DNA of 64,000 nt from Anaerolineae bacterium (GCA_025060135.1 JANXCY010000006.1:1-64000), one strand, 5' to 3'. Counted from the stretch's first letter, positions 1-8,865 are shown. The notes: generated by a model not told the origin, from the letters alone. A program made the numbers and translations.

Positions 1-164
1 CGGGCGTTGTCCAGCGCCTCGCGAGCGTCCAGACCGATGGAGTAGCCAAATTGGGAGGTCGCCACAGCATAGATGTCAAAGAAATAGGGCTTCATCGCCT
101 CCAGAACCCGCTCGTCCAGACGGGTCGCAGCAGCGTTATCCAGGTAGACCAGGTTCTCGTACAC
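1..164 (-). CDS. cysteine desulfurase (NifS/IscS-like), N-terminal part
   Basis: Partial gene running off the left edge; only the first 54 codons are present. The translation contains YLDNAAATRLDERVLEAM, the N-terminal signature of class V PLP aminotransferases of the NifS/IscS type, followed by the SQFGYSIGLDAREALD stretch typical of this family. These enzymes remove sulfur from cysteine for Fe-S cluster and thio-cofactor assembly. The start is GTG at 164, chosen because GGGAGG lies just upstream; a promoter at 198-226 precedes it. The catalytic lysine and cysteine lie outside the window, so activity cannot be judged. The downstream neighbours on the same strand are also outside. Confidence 0.85.
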   Translation of the reverse strand, partial: MYENLVYLDNAAATRLDERVLEAMKPYFFDIYAVATSQFGYSIGLDAREALDNA

Positions 165-197
165 GGCCCCTCCCTGCCCGACAGAGATGGCACCTCT

Positions 198-226
198 ATG
201 ATACCACAGTTCAGCCATAAAGTCAA
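198..226 (-). promoter_or_regulatory. sigma70-type promoter of the cysteine desulfurase gene
   Basis: Read on the minus strand: TTGACT (226-221), 17-base spacer, TATCAT (203-198). The start codon of the desulfurase gene is 33 bases downstream of the -10 box, with a Shine-Dalgarno in between. Confidence 0.7.
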
Positions 227-327
227 CAATCATCTATTAAATTTGCGTTAGAAAAGTCGGGGATGGAAAGCGTTCCCGGATGCGCTGCCCAACTCCGATT
301 GACCTCGGGTTCATCCTGTTACCTGCG

Positions 328-651
328 CTATCGGTAATCCTCCCGCTGGGGGGCCCAGGCGTCCAGCACAAAGGTGGGTTCGTCTAGGACAACGGCTTTG
401 TGAGGCACCCCGGAGGGAACACAGACGCCGTCCCCGGCTTTCAGGACGCGGGTCTCATTCCCCAGGGTGAACTCCATCGCTCCCTGGACGACGAACGTGA
501 TCTGCTCGTGCGGATGAGCATGCTCCGGAAGGACGCTTCCCGGAGCAAACTCGAAGAAAGTCACCATAGCCTGTTCCAGGTAGACCGCCCGGCGCCGAAC
601 ACCGGGCATCATTTCGGTAGCCGGGAGTGCGCTGACGGTAAAGAAAGTCAT
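328..651 (-). CDS. cupin domain protein
   Basis: Small single-domain cupin of 107 residues. The two cupin motifs are visible: [16 protein letters not shown] (His-His-Glu metal ligands) and the second motif around [11 protein letters not shown] with its histidine. This is a metal-binding beta-barrel; the fold is used for dioxygenases, isomerases and sensors, so no substrate can be assigned. The ATG at 651 overlaps the lipA stop in an ATGA arrangement, so the two are translationally coupled. An upstream in-frame ATG at 729 lies inside lipA and is less likely. Confidence 0.8.
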   Translation of the reverse strand: MTFFTVSALPATEMMPGVRRRAVYLEQAMVTFFEFAPGSVLPEHAHPHEQITFVVQGAMEFTLGNETRVLKAGDGVCVPSGVPHKAVVLDEPTFVLDAWAPQREDYR

Positions 652-1565
652 CGGATTACCTCCTGAAGGGTTTCCATCTGCCGGGCAGCGTGAAAGGAAC
701 TGCGAACCAGAGGGCCACTTTCCACCCACCGGAAGCCCATCTCCCGTCCTCTCTGCCGGAATTCCTCAAACTCCTCCGGAGGATAGTAGCGCTCAACCGG
801 CCAATGACGACGGGTCGGCTGGAGATACTGGCCAATGGTCAAGACGTCCACTCTAACCGCGCGCAGGTCAGCCATGACAGCCAGGACCTCCTCTACGGTC
901 TCGCCTAGGCCGACCATCAACCCGCTCTTGGTCAGCACCCCAGGAGCCATGCGGTGAGCATTCTCCAAGATGGAAAGGGACCACTCGTAGCGATTACGCG
1001 GCTGAACGCGCGGGAAAAGCCGAGGGACTGTCTCCACATTGTGGTTCAGGACATCTGGACGAGCCTCCATCACCACCCGTAGCGGCTCCAGGTCTCCCTG
1101 AAAGTCCGGAATAAGGACCTCCACAGTGCACGTCGGGTTCAGCGCGCGAATTTGCCGGATAACTTCGGCGAAGACGGTCGCGCCCCCATCCGGGAGGTCG
1201 TCCCGGGTGACCGAGGTAATCACAGCGTGGCGCAATCCCAGGACCCGGACGGCTTCCGCCACGCGTCGGGGCTCCTCAGGATCGGGCGGGGCAGGATGCC
1301 CGCTGCGAACATTGCAGAACCGGCAGGCCCGGGTGCAGACATCCCCCAGAATTAGAAAAGTCGCCGTACGGCAGCCCCAGCACTCCCGGATATTGGGACA
1401 GTTGGCTTCCTCACACACGGTGTGGAGACGAAGGGAGCGCATCAACCGCTTGAGTTCGTGGTAGGCTGGACTCTCCCGAAGCGGCACCCGCAGCCACTCC
1501 GGGCGGCGCGGTGGTCGCGCCGGCTCCTCATCTTCAGCAACAACAGTCGTTGGAACACTGCACAT
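648..1565 (-). CDS. lipA: lipoyl synthase
   Basis: Radical-SAM enzyme inserting two sulfur atoms into the octanoyl group bound to lipoyl carrier domains. Both Fe-S clusters are visible: auxiliary cluster cysteines at residues 51, 56 and 62 ([12 protein letters not shown]) and the radical-SAM CxxxCxxC at 77, 81 and 84 (CTRACRFC). The C-terminal RSSFHA motif with the conserved serine cluster ligand is present. Length of 305 residues is normal. The start at 1565 was preferred over an ATG nine codons upstream because GGAGG sits about six bases before it. It is coupled to the cupin gene downstream. No lipB or lipoate-dependent complex genes are in the window. Confidence 0.95.
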   Translation of the reverse strand: MCSVPTTVVAEDEEPARPPRRPEWLRVPLRESPAYHELKRLMRSLRLHTVCEEANCPNIRECWGCRTATFLILGDVCTRACRFCNVRSGHPAPPDPEEPRRVAEAVRVLGLRHAVITSVTRDDLPDGGATVFAEVIRQIRALNPTCTVEVLIPDFQGDLEPLRVVMEARPDVLNHNVETVPRLFPRVQPRNRYEWSLSILENAHRMAPGVLTKSGLMVGLGETVEEVLAVMADLRAVRVDVLTIGQYLQPTRRHWPVERYYPPEEFEEFRQRGREMGFRWVESGPLVRSSFHAARQMETLQEVIR

Positions 1566-1681
1566 TTTCACCCTCCAAAGAGCACCAGCCACCAGGTGGT
1601 CGGTAGACAGACTGGACAGGATGGACAGGATGGACAGGATTTAGATTAAATCTTGTTAATTTTGTGAATCCTGCCAATCCC

Positions 1682-2869
1682 TCAACCCATCAATTCCACT
1701 GCGAGTTGCGCGTAAATCTCCGCCGCTACGCAGACGTCGTTGATGTCCACCCACTCGTCTGCGGTGTGGACCCGGTCGGGGTCGCCAGGGCCAAAGCCAA
1801 CGGTGGGGATACCGGCGATGCCCGCGGTGTAGGCCCCCTCGGTGGAGAAGGCCCAGTGGCCGATCGGGGGACGGTGTCCCAGGCGAGCCCGCGCGGCCCG
1901 GACCAGCGCGGCCACCAGGGGATGGGCCTCTTCCATCACCCAGGGCGGGTAGACTTTGCGGATATGCCCGGGGTAGCCGGTGTAACTGGTAGCGGAGAAC
2001 TCCGCCATCCGGATTTCGGCGCGGACGGCTTCCCGGGCCATCACTCGCTGGATTTCGGCCAGCGCCATCGCCTCGGTCTCTCCCAGCGTCAGGCGGCGGT
2101 CCACCACCAGGTCGCAGCGATCGGGGATGGCGTTGCGGCTGCTCGCATGGCTACGGATTTCGGTAACGGCCAGAGTACCCGGACCCAGGAACGGGTCGTT
2201 TCCCAGTTGTCCGGCCAGAAGTTCCAGGCCGAAAATGAGGCGCGCCGCCGCGTAGATAGCGTTCTCCCCCAGGTCGGGACGGGAGGAGTGGGCAGCCCGG
2301 CCGTAGACGGTGATCTCCAGTTCCATCCGTCCGCGCTGGCCTCGGGCGACGGCCATATCCGTCGGTTCGGCAATGAGCACCCAGTCGGGCCGGATGCCCT
2401 CTTCTTCTATGAGTACCCGGCTGGCCAGCCCCTCGCAGGGTTCCTCCTGGACCACACAGGCAACGACGACCCGTCCCCGGGCGGGGAGCCCGGTGCGGCG
2501 CAAGAGGTAGGCACCGTAGAGCATAGCCGCCAGACCGCCTTTCATGTCGCAAGCGCCCAGACCATAAAGTCGTCGGCCTTCCACTATCGCGCCGAAAGGG
2601 TCGCGCCGCCAAGCGGCGGGATTGCTGAGGGCCACCGTGTCCATGTGGCCGTTGAGCATTAGGGTGGGGCCATCGCTCCGGCCCACCCAGCCCAGGACGT
2701 TACCGATGCGGTCGGTACGAATCTCCCGCAGGCCCAGCCGTTCCATTTCCTGAAGGATGCGCTGGGCCAGCGGCCCCTCCTGGGTGGAGGGGCTGGGAAT
2801 ACGCACCAGGTCCTGCAGAAAGGCCACCAGTTGGGCCCGTTCATCCCGGGTGAGGCGAAGTCGGGTCAT
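1682..2869 (-). CDS. M20 family metallopeptidase/deacylase
   Basis: Zinc-dependent M20 hydrolase of 395 residues (ArgE/DapE/YgeY-type). Metal-binding motifs are visible: GHMDTVA near residue 74, LGACDMKGG near 107, VQEEPCEG near 145 carrying the catalytic Glu pair, and a late histidine in PDRVHTADEW. A dimerisation domain lies between. Family members hydrolyse N-acyl amino acids, dipeptides or carbamoyl compounds; the sequence most resembles YgeY-type hydrolases but the substrate is open. The ATG at 2869 has GGAGG upstream. The gene starts inside the last 29 bases of the restriction endonuclease candidate, at the end of the 8794-1682 gene run. Confidence 0.85.
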   Translation of the reverse strand: MTRLRLTRDERAQLVAFLQDLVRIPSPSTQEGPLAQRILQEMERLGLREIRTDRIGNVLGWVGRSDGPTLMLNGHMDTVALSNPAAWRRDPFGAIVEGRRLYGLGACDMKGGLAAMLYGAYLLRRTGLPARGRVVVACVVQEEPCEGLASRVLIEEEGIRPDWVLIAEPTDMAVARGQRGRMELEITVYGRAAHSSRPDLGENAIYAAARLIFGLELLAGQLGNDPFLGPGTLAVTEIRSHASSRNAIPDRCDLVVDRRLTLGETEAMALAEIQRVMAREAVRAEIRMAEFSATSYTGYPGHIRKVYPPWVMEEAHPLVAALVRAARARLGHRPPIGHWAFSTEGAYTAGIAGIPTVGFGPGDPDRVHTADEWVDINDVCVAAEIYAQLAVELMG

Positions 2870-3230
2870 CGGATGTCAGCCTCCGGAGTTCGTCGCGAAT
2901 CTGGTCTATAACTTCCGCGTTCAAAATGCGCTTCCTGCCACCTTTTTCAGTCACAGAAAAGACAATAAAGACCTTTCCACCTTTTTCTTCCTCAAACCGC
3001 TGAGTAGAGCCGACGCCCACCTCTTCCAGGTGCTTCTGCATCGTAGGGCCCAGCATTTGCCACTTTGCCGGGACGTGTTTTTGGGGAACTTCTCGGAAGT
3101 AGTATTGCTCCCATTCTTCCGGCGACTTCGGTGCACAGGCCCGGATGGCTTCCGCCACCCGCCCCACATATCGGGGACGGTTCAACTGCCAGCGATTGAA
3201 GGCGATATTCAGGACCCATTCTTTAGCCAT
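2841..3230 (-). CDS. putative type II restriction endonuclease, MjaI-like
   Basis: Small protein of 129 residues. Its N-terminus (KEWVLNIAFNRWQLNRP, then a VGRVAEAIR helix and EEWEQYYF) resembles, from memory, the start of the MjaI-type (CTAG-specific) restriction endonuclease family. The C-terminal half differs from the longer members and ends in a basic helix. The assignment rests mainly on that N-terminus and on context: its ATG at 3230 overlaps the end of the DNA methyltransferase gene by 8 bases, the usual coupling in restriction-modification pairs. I cannot place catalytic residues of a PD-(D/E)xK core with confidence. An alternative is a specificity or accessory protein of the methyltransferase. 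The ORF extends upstream to 3293, but that part lies inside the methyltransferase. Confidence 0.5.
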   Translation of the reverse strand: MAKEWVLNIAFNRWQLNRPRYVGRVAEAIRACAPKSPEEWEQYYFREVPQKHVPAKWQMLGPTMQKHLEEVGVGSTQRFEEEKGGKVFIVFSVTEKGGRKRILNAEVIDQIRDELRRLTSDDPTSPHPG

Positions 3231-4458
3231 TGCGTTGGGCCTCCGCCTGCAGGAATTTTTCCCGATACCGGTGCCAGACCGTGCGATCGGCATCCGCCAG
3301 ACCCATTTCTATCATTTTGCGGTTGACGAAGAGTTTGTTGGTGAGATAGAGATACGCAGGAACGGGAGCGCCGGGGGCCTGAGAAGGGCGATCAAAGCGC
3401 AGCAGCACTCGTCTGCCCAGAATGTACCGGCGCAGGTACTCCTTTACTCGTTCCTTACGGTCCGTGAGGATACAGAGCCCCAGCAGGGAGACAACCAGGC
3501 CGTTATCCATCTGCAGGGTGAGGTCATCCCGAACGGCTATCACCCGGTAGACGGCATCAGTTCCAAACCTCAACTGGTTGGGGTCTACCAGAGGACGGGC
3601 ATCCTGAATTCTGGGGGCATATCCTTGAGGAGGATCCACAGGTGAAAAGGCCTGCTCCCGCTGGACGATGGTTACCGGGAGAAGCAGGCCCATTTTCTGG
3701 CGAATGACGGGGAGGAAGGCCGGTTGAATCTCATAGCCGATACCGTTACGTTCCAGTTCCAGAGCGGCCTTGACCGTGGTCCCACTACCCAGGAAGGGGT
3801 CTAGAACCGTTTCTCCGGGAAATGAAAACATCCGGATCAGACGGCGTGGTAGTTCCTCCGGGAACATCGCCTCATGGGCAATCTGCCGCTCACCGCCGAA
3901 GGTCCAGTGGCCGGAGAAGTATTCCTTCCATTCGTCCCGACTGAATTGGGCTTTCTCTTTCAAGTGCGACGGAATTCGGCCTGAGGCCCCCGGCTTCTTG
4001 AAGATCAGGATGAACTCGTAGTCCAGTTCCACGATGCCATTGGGCGGATAGGGGAATGAGCCCATAACCACCGCGCCCCCCGTGGTCCGCATTGTTGTTT
4101 TTTTCTGCCAGATGATGGCGCCCATATAGTCAAAACCGACTGTTTCACACTGAGCAATGATTTCAGCGTGGAGCGGGATGACTTTGTACCGACCATAGAC
4201 GACTGCACGGGCAAACTGGTCGCCGACGTTGACACAGAGCCGACGGCCGGGCATCAGCACGCGCCAGCATTCCCGCCAGACCCGGCTCAGGTCCAAGAGA
4301 TACTCGTGCAGTGTCTGCCCATAGCCGATCTGGCCTGGTACGCCATAGTCCTTCAGATGCCAGTACGGTGGTGAGGTAACCACCAGGCCAATGCTTCCAT
4401 CGGCCACCTCGGCCATATTGCGGCTATCGCCAATGATGATCTTGCCCTCCCCGTACAT
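3223..4458 (-). CDS. DNA (cytosine-N4/adenine-N6) methyltransferase with C-terminal SNase-like domain
   Basis: Protein of 411 residues. Residues 1-250 form a beta-class amino-methyltransferase: catalytic TSPPYW at 28-33 (the form usual in N4-cytosine enzymes) precedes the SAM-binding DPFLGSGTT at 220-228. Residues about 300-411 match the staphylococcal-nuclease (SNase) fold: a strand-rich segment around 303-327, YLRRYILGRRVLLRFD, AYLYLTNKLFVN, MIEMGLADAD and YREKFLQAEA follow the SNase order. The nuclease catalytic residues are not kept: the DGDT, Arg35 and Glu43 positions are replaced, and the YGR motif reads VPA. The domain is therefore probably a nucleic-acid-binding or recognition module. 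The ATG at 4458 directly follows the TAG of the upstream glycosyltransferase gene. It is the presumed modification partner of the small nuclease downstream. Confidence 0.85.
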   Translation of the reverse strand: MYGEGKIIIGDSRNMAEVADGSIGLVVTSPPYWHLKDYGVPGQIGYGQTLHEYLLDLSRVWRECWRVLMPGRRLCVNVGDQFARAVVYGRYKVIPLHAEIIAQCETVGFDYMGAIIWQKKTTMRTTGGAVVMGSFPYPPNGIVELDYEFILIFKKPGASGRIPSHLKEKAQFSRDEWKEYFSGHWTFGGERQIAHEAMFPEELPRRLIRMFSFPGETVLDPFLGSGTTVKAALELERNGIGYEIQPAFLPVIRQKMGLLLPVTIVQREQAFSPVDPPQGYAPRIQDARPLVDPNQLRFGTDAVYRVIAVRDDLTLQMDNGLVVSLLGLCILTDRKERVKEYLRRYILGRRVLLRFDRPSQAPGAPVPAYLYLTNKLFVNRKMIEMGLADADRTVWHRYREKFLQAEAQRNG

Positions 4459-6219
4459 CTACGGCCCGTCCTTATGCAGTGGGAACGATGCTTGTGCGGA
4501 TACTATCCGATAGACGATAAATAATGGCCGGAGGCTCCGCTCGGCAATGCGGCCCACTTCTTCCAGCCGCGCGCCGCGCTCGGCTACCAGCGCCTCCAGC
4601 ACCTCTACCCGCCCCCGAAAGACCGTGTCCTCCGGGGTATGGGCCACATAGAGGGTAGCCGGGTCCTGCAAAAAGGGCCGGACCCGCGCCGGGAAGTCAG
4701 TATCCGGTCTGTCCAGCCGCTCATAACCAAATACCTCCACCGGAGCCACCCGCCCGGCGGTGAGAAACTGGACCGGAGCGCTGATCCCCCAATCCAGCGC
4801 GACGACCGGTCCGATAGCGTTCTCCTCCAAATAGGCAGCCAGGTCGTAGATAGCGCTGGAATGGGCAGCATGGCCTCCGGTCCGGGCCAGCGCCCGATGA
4901 TAGCGGAGGGTCGTCCAGAGGTCACCCCCAGCCCAAAGCAGGACCACCAGACCCAGGAGCACCCCCCGCGCCCACCGGAGCCGGCCCGTCTCCAGGCGAA
5001 AGGCGGCGCCCACTACCAGCCCCACCGTCAGCGGGATCAGCGGCATCGCCAGCGCGTAGTGGGTGATGAAGAGACCACTCACAGTCAACGCGCTCTGAGC
5101 CACGATCAACCCCAACAGAGCCACGGGCAACAGATGAGCCCACCGACGCATCCTCAAGCCCAGCCCTACCCCCAGCAGAAGGGTTCCAGCAGCCAGGTAC
5201 AGTGCCCAGGCATTGGCAAAGATACCCCCCAGGTACCAGAAGTGGTCCCCCCGCAGGAGAGGAAGCAACTGGCCCAGCCGGACGGCCAGGTTCGGTAGAT
5301 AGGCTCGGTTATCCACCCCGTAGTAGGACTGCCCCAGGTGGTTCAGGACCGAAGCCAGCGTCCCGCCGGTCTGCAAGTTGAAGATGAACATCGGAAGCAG
5401 AGGGAAGAGCAACCAGAGCACCGTTAGAAGTGCTGAACGCCACTTCGTGGCGCCTGGGGGCTGACGACGAGCTGCTCGTACAGCACGGAAGGGGAAGAAG
5501 TATCCCAGCCAGGCCACCCCGGCCACTACGACCATCGCACCGATCCCCCAGAGGAAGAGAAGTTTGGCGTAGAGACCCAGACCCCAGAAGAGAGCCGTCC
5601 GGTAGAGATCTGCGGGACGGCGCCACCGCCACCAGCGCAGGCCAGTCAACAGACTCGCCACCAAAAAGAGCGCGCTCAGATTGGTAACGAAGATGCCCTG
5701 GCGGCTCCAGAACACAAAGGTCGGGTTGACCGCCAGCAGGAGGGTCGCGACGTAAGCCGCCAGGGGGCCGCCCAGCATGCGGGCCACCCGCCCGGTCAAC
5801 AGCAGCGTCAACCCGCCGGTAAGGAGCGGGAGCCACCGCAGAGCGCAAGCATTCACCCCACCCAGCGCCAGGAACGGCACAGCCAGGTAGACATTCAGCG
5901 CACCGATGTAGTCCTGCACCATCAGAGGCAGCCGCCACGGGCCCAGCGCGATCGCTGCCTCCCGAAACGCCGTTACCGGCTGACCGGTCAGCAACTGCAT
6001 AGCATTCAGGCCCGCTTCTTTCGCTTCGTCGTAGTGGAGCCCGGGCAGGGATAATTGATGGGCACCGAGGGCCAGGAAGAGGAGGAAACAGAAAGCAGGA
6101 AACAGGAAATGGAGGGCGCTGGCAGATCCCTTAAGACTGGCGGGCGGATTTTCGCCATGCTCCGGGGTATGGGCTCTGTGCTCCAGATTCCGTGCTCCAA
6201 GTTCCAGGGCAACCGGCAC
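4459..6219 (-). CDS. GT39-like integral membrane glycosyltransferase
   Basis: Protein of 586 residues with about ten hydrophobic segments and an early LHYDEAKEA motif, the acidic site of the GT-C (PMT/ArnT-like, GT39/GT83) fold. Such enzymes move a sugar from a polyprenyl-phosphate donor to a lipid or protein on the outer face of the membrane. The C-terminal soluble part around 480-586 is the usual periplasmic-type domain. GTG at 6219 is preceded by GGAGG. It lies 11 bases after the sugar transferase gene, which fits an envelope glycan pathway. The extreme N-terminus before the first membrane helix is hydrophilic and low in complexity. The acceptor is unknown. Confidence 0.75.
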   Translation of the reverse strand: MPVALELGARNLEHRAHTPEHGENPPASLKGSASALHFLFPAFCFLLFLALGAHQLSLPGLHYDEAKEAGLNAMQLLTGQPVTAFREAAIALGPWRLPLMVQDYIGALNVYLAVPFLALGGVNACALRWLPLLTGGLTLLLTGRVARMLGGPLAAYVATLLLAVNPTFVFWSRQGIFVTNLSALFLVASLLTGLRWWRWRRPADLYRTALFWGLGLYAKLLFLWGIGAMVVVAGVAWLGYFFPFRAVRAARRQPPGATKWRSALLTVLWLLFPLLPMFIFNLQTGGTLASVLNHLGQSYYGVDNRAYLPNLAVRLGQLLPLLRGDHFWYLGGIFANAWALYLAAGTLLLGVGLGLRMRRWAHLLPVALLGLIVAQSALTVSGLFITHYALAMPLIPLTVGLVVGAAFRLETGRLRWARGVLLGLVVLLWAGGDLWTTLRYHRALARTGGHAAHSSAIYDLAAYLEENAIGPVVALDWGISAPVQFLTAGRVAPVEVFGYERLDRPDTDFPARVRPFLQDPATLYVAHTPEDTVFRGRVEVLEALVAERGARLEEVGRIAERSLRPLFIVYRIVSAQASFPLHKDGP

Positions 6220-6230
6220 TATGCCCTCCG

Positions 6231-7643
6231 TCAGTACGCTCCCTCTCCCAGCAGTACCTTCGGAATCGTGCGCATCAGAATTTTAAAGTCCATCCAGAGG
6301 GACCAGTTCTCTATGTAATAGATGTCCAGGAGGACCATTTCGGCAAAGGGGAGGCGACTGCGGCCACTGACCTGCCAGAGGCCGGTCATCCCCGGCGGGG
6401 CCTCCAATCGCTTCTTGTGCCACTCCTGGTATTTCTCCACTTCCGCCGGAATGGGCGGTCGGGGGCCGACCAGGCTCATCTCCCCCCGCAGAACATTGAC
6501 CAACTGCGGTAACTCGTCCAGGCTGAGCCGGCGCAGAATCCGCCCCACGCGGGTCAGCCGGGGGTCATCCCGAATTTTGAAGATGGGACCGTCGGCCTCG
6601 TTCCGGTCTGCCAGCATGTCCTGCTGCTCCTGGGCTCCCACGTGCATGGAGCGGAACTTGTACATCTCAAAATGACGCCCCCGCAGGCCCACCCGCGTCT
6701 GGCGAAAGATGACCGGACCCGGGCTATCCAGCCAGATGGCCAGCGCGATGAGCCCAAAGAGGGGTGCGCACAGCAGGAGCCCCACTGCAGCGACCATGAC
6801 GTCGATCAGCCGCTTGACCAGTAAGGCTCCTCTGCTAATAGAGACGGTCCGGACGCCGATAAGCGGCACTCCACCCAGGTCCTCCACATTCACCTGCGTC
6901 AGGCTCATCTGGAACAGGTCGGGGACGATGCGGGCGCGCACGTTTCGCCGCTCGCATTCCCGCACGATGCCCATAATTTTGCGGTGGTACATCCAAGGCA
7001 GGGTGATGATAACCTCATCAGGCCGCTCCTCGTCCAGGACCGCAGGCAGGTTATCCAGCGGGCCCAGGGCCTTGAACCGGCCAATGTCCGTGTACCCCTT
7101 TTCGGGGTTGTCGTCCACAAACCCAACCACCCGGTAGCCCAGGTCAGGGCGGGCAACGATGGTGCGCATAACCGTCCGCCCCACCTCCCCAGCGCCGACA
7201 ATGACGACCCGCCGGACACCAACGCCTTTCGCCCGCAGATAGGCCATGGCCAGCCCCTCCGCGCCGCGCACCAATGCCAGCAGCAGAATGGTCAGCAGGC
7301 CAACCTCTATAAGCATGGCGCGGGAATAATAGCGGGGCCGGAAGACGAAGGTGATCGCCAGCATCAGTACCGTTACCTTTGCGGTGGCGTTGGTAATCCG
7401 GTAGACCTGGTCCATCCAGGAGCGCGGCCAGGCGCGGTACACCCCATCCACCACGAAGAAAACCGGTGTCAGAACAACATACAGGACCAGGAAGGGCAGA
7501 TAGGCGGAAAGGGGCGCATCGTAGGCGACGTCCAGAAACCATCGCAGGTCGTAGCGCATCCAGTAGCCCCCCAGAAAGGCAACGATGATGGTGAAGATGT
7601 CCAGCAGGACCACCCACCCAGGCACACGACCATTCCGGCTCAT
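6231..7643 (-). CDS. polyprenyl-phosphate sugar-1-phosphate transferase (WbaP/CpsE-like)
   Basis: Initiating enzyme of exopolysaccharide or O-antigen-like synthesis, transferring a sugar-1-phosphate to undecaprenyl phosphate. Of its 470 residues, the first 120 hold about four membrane helices. The middle is a CoA-binding-like domain (VVIVGAGEVGRTVM), then one helix, then the catalytic bacterial sugar-transferase domain with FRQTRVGLRG, KFRSMHV, LDELPQLVNVLRGEMS and VGPRPP. Length and order match the PHPT family. Its start overlaps the GT4 gene stop (ATGA). A matching Wzz/BY-kinase pair lies elsewhere in the window at 51876-53206. Confidence 0.92.
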   Translation of the reverse strand: MSRNGRVPGWVVLLDIFTIIVAFLGGYWMRYDLRWFLDVAYDAPLSAYLPFLVLYVVLTPVFFVVDGVYRAWPRSWMDQVYRITNATAKVTVLMLAITFVFRPRYYSRAMLIEVGLLTILLLALVRGAEGLAMAYLRAKGVGVRRVVIVGAGEVGRTVMRTIVARPDLGYRVVGFVDDNPEKGYTDIGRFKALGPLDNLPAVLDEERPDEVIITLPWMYHRKIMGIVRECERRNVRARIVPDLFQMSLTQVNVEDLGGVPLIGVRTVSISRGALLVKRLIDVMVAAVGLLLCAPLFGLIALAIWLDSPGPVIFRQTRVGLRGRHFEMYKFRSMHVGAQEQQDMLADRNEADGPIFKIRDDPRLTRVGRILRRLSLDELPQLVNVLRGEMSLVGPRPPIPAEVEKYQEWHKKRLEAPPGMTGLWQVSGRSRLPFAEMVLLDIYYIENWSLWMDFKILMRTIPKVLLGEGAY

Positions 7644-8794
7644 GGCTTCCCTCCAGCAATGGCCTCCTGGTAGACAGCCACAGTTTCCGCAGCGGTGCGA
7701 GCCCAGGAGAACCGGGTCGCATGCTCCAGGCCCCGTTGCCGCAACTCTTCCCGAAGCATCCGGTCAGTCAGCAGGCGATGAAGGCCATCCGCGATGGCTT
7801 CTGGGTCGTACGGGTCCACCATCAGCGCTCCATTCCCGGCGGCCTCTGGCAGGGCGGAGACGGAGGAAGTCAGCACCGGTGTACCGCAGGCCTGAGCCTC
7901 CAGAATGGGTAGGCCAAAACCCTCGTAGAGAGAGGGGTAGGCAAAAACCCACGCGGCATTGTACCAGAGGGGAAGTTCGTCGTTGGGAACGTAGCCGGGG
8001 AAGTGGACCCGGGAGGAGAGCCTCCATCGCTCCACGGCGGCAAAGACTTCCTCGTCATACCAGCCCCGGGCACCGACCAGCACCAGGTCCGCTCCGGCAT
8101 CTACACCTGCGCGGGCGAACGCCTCTATCAGTCGGACTAGGTTCTTACGCGGCTCCAGGGTTCCCACGAAGAGAACGAAGCGCTCCGGGAGTCCCCGGCG
8201 GGCCCGAAACGCGGCCACTTCCTCCGGCGGTAGGGGTCGGAAAATGGGGTCCACGCCGTGATAGACCACGCGAAGTTTTTCCCGCGCCACACCCAGCAGG
8301 CAGACCGTCTCCCTGGCCGCGTGGTTGGAGACCGCGATGACCCGCCGGGCCCGCCGGACGGAGAGGCGAGTGAATAGACGCAGGTAGAGCCGATTGGCAG
8401 GTCGGAAGAGATGGGGATAGCGCAGGAAACTCAGGTCGTGGACGGTGATGACGACCGGGCATGGAGCCGCCAGCGGGCCAACGAAGACGGGCCCATGGAC
8501 CAGGTCGGCGCCGACGGCCTGTAGGGCGCGCCCCTGGGCCAGTTGTTCCCAGAGAACCCGCGCGGCCGGCCGGTGAGTGGGCCAGAGAGTGCGCCTGTAG
8601 TGCAGGCTGAAAGCCTGCGCTACGGGCATGCTGCGCGGGCCCACGAACGCCGTCACCCGACACCCGGCCTGAGGCAGATGGACCAGCAGATGGGAAATGT
8701 ACTGATGGACGCCCGCGCTCCGATAGGACAGGTCTCCGGAAAGCAGATGGGCGTTAAGGGCCACGTGGATGGGCCGTTGCCAAGAATCATGCAT
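7640..8794 (-). CDS. GT4 family glycosyltransferase
   Basis: Soluble GT-B glycosyltransferase of 384 residues. The C-terminal donor-binding motif SLYEGFGLPILEAQACG carries the EX7E pair, and GTLEPRKN is typical of GT4 mannosyl- or glucosyl-transferases using nucleotide sugars. It heads the minus-strand run containing the sugar transferase and the GT39-like gene, so it probably extends the same lipid-linked glycan. A TGG-extended TATAAT box (8809-8804) lies 9 bases before the ATG, giving a leader of only a few bases. A copy of the dispersed palindromic repeat lies inside the gene at 8594-8625 and encodes AQAFSLHYRR. Confidence 0.88.
   Translation of the reverse strand: MHDSWQRPIHVALNAHLLSGDLSYRSAGVHQYISHLLVHLPQAGCRVTAFVGPRSMPVAQAFSLHYRRTLWPTHRPAARVLWEQLAQGRALQAVGADLVHGPVFVGPLAAPCPVVITVHDLSFLRYPHLFRPANRLYLRLFTRLSVRRARRVIAVSNHAARETVCLLGVAREKLRVVYHGVDPIFRPLPPEEVAAFRARRGLPERFVLFVGTLEPRKNLVRLIEAFARAGVDAGADLVLVGARGWYDEEVFAAVERWRLSSRVHFPGYVPNDELPLWYNAAWVFAYPSLYEGFGLPILEAQACGTPVLTSSVSALPEAAGNGALMVDPYDPEAIADGLHRLLTDRMLREELRQRGLEHATRFSWARTAAETVAVYQEAIAGGKP
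8594..8625. repeat. dispersed palindromic repeat inside a coding sequence
   Basis: GCAGGCT-GAA-AGCCTGC flanked by GTAG/CTAC. It is the same element as the intergenic copies at 25511-25592 and 59755-59777, but here it is read through in frame by the GT4 gene. Confidence 0.75.
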
Positions 8795-8803
8795 AGCAAA
8801 ATC

Positions 8804-8812
8804 ATTATACCA
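8804..8812 (-). promoter_or_regulatory. extended -10 promoter element of the GT4 gene
   Basis: Minus strand TGG-TATAAT (8812-8804). Transcription would begin close to 8797, three bases before the ATG at 8794, so the mRNA may be almost leaderless. No good -35 box is seen at the expected distance. Confidence 0.5.
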
Positions 8813-8865
8813 TGTCCAGCGCAGATGACCAGAATTTTGCTACCTCCGGAGGCCTTCGTCGGGGG

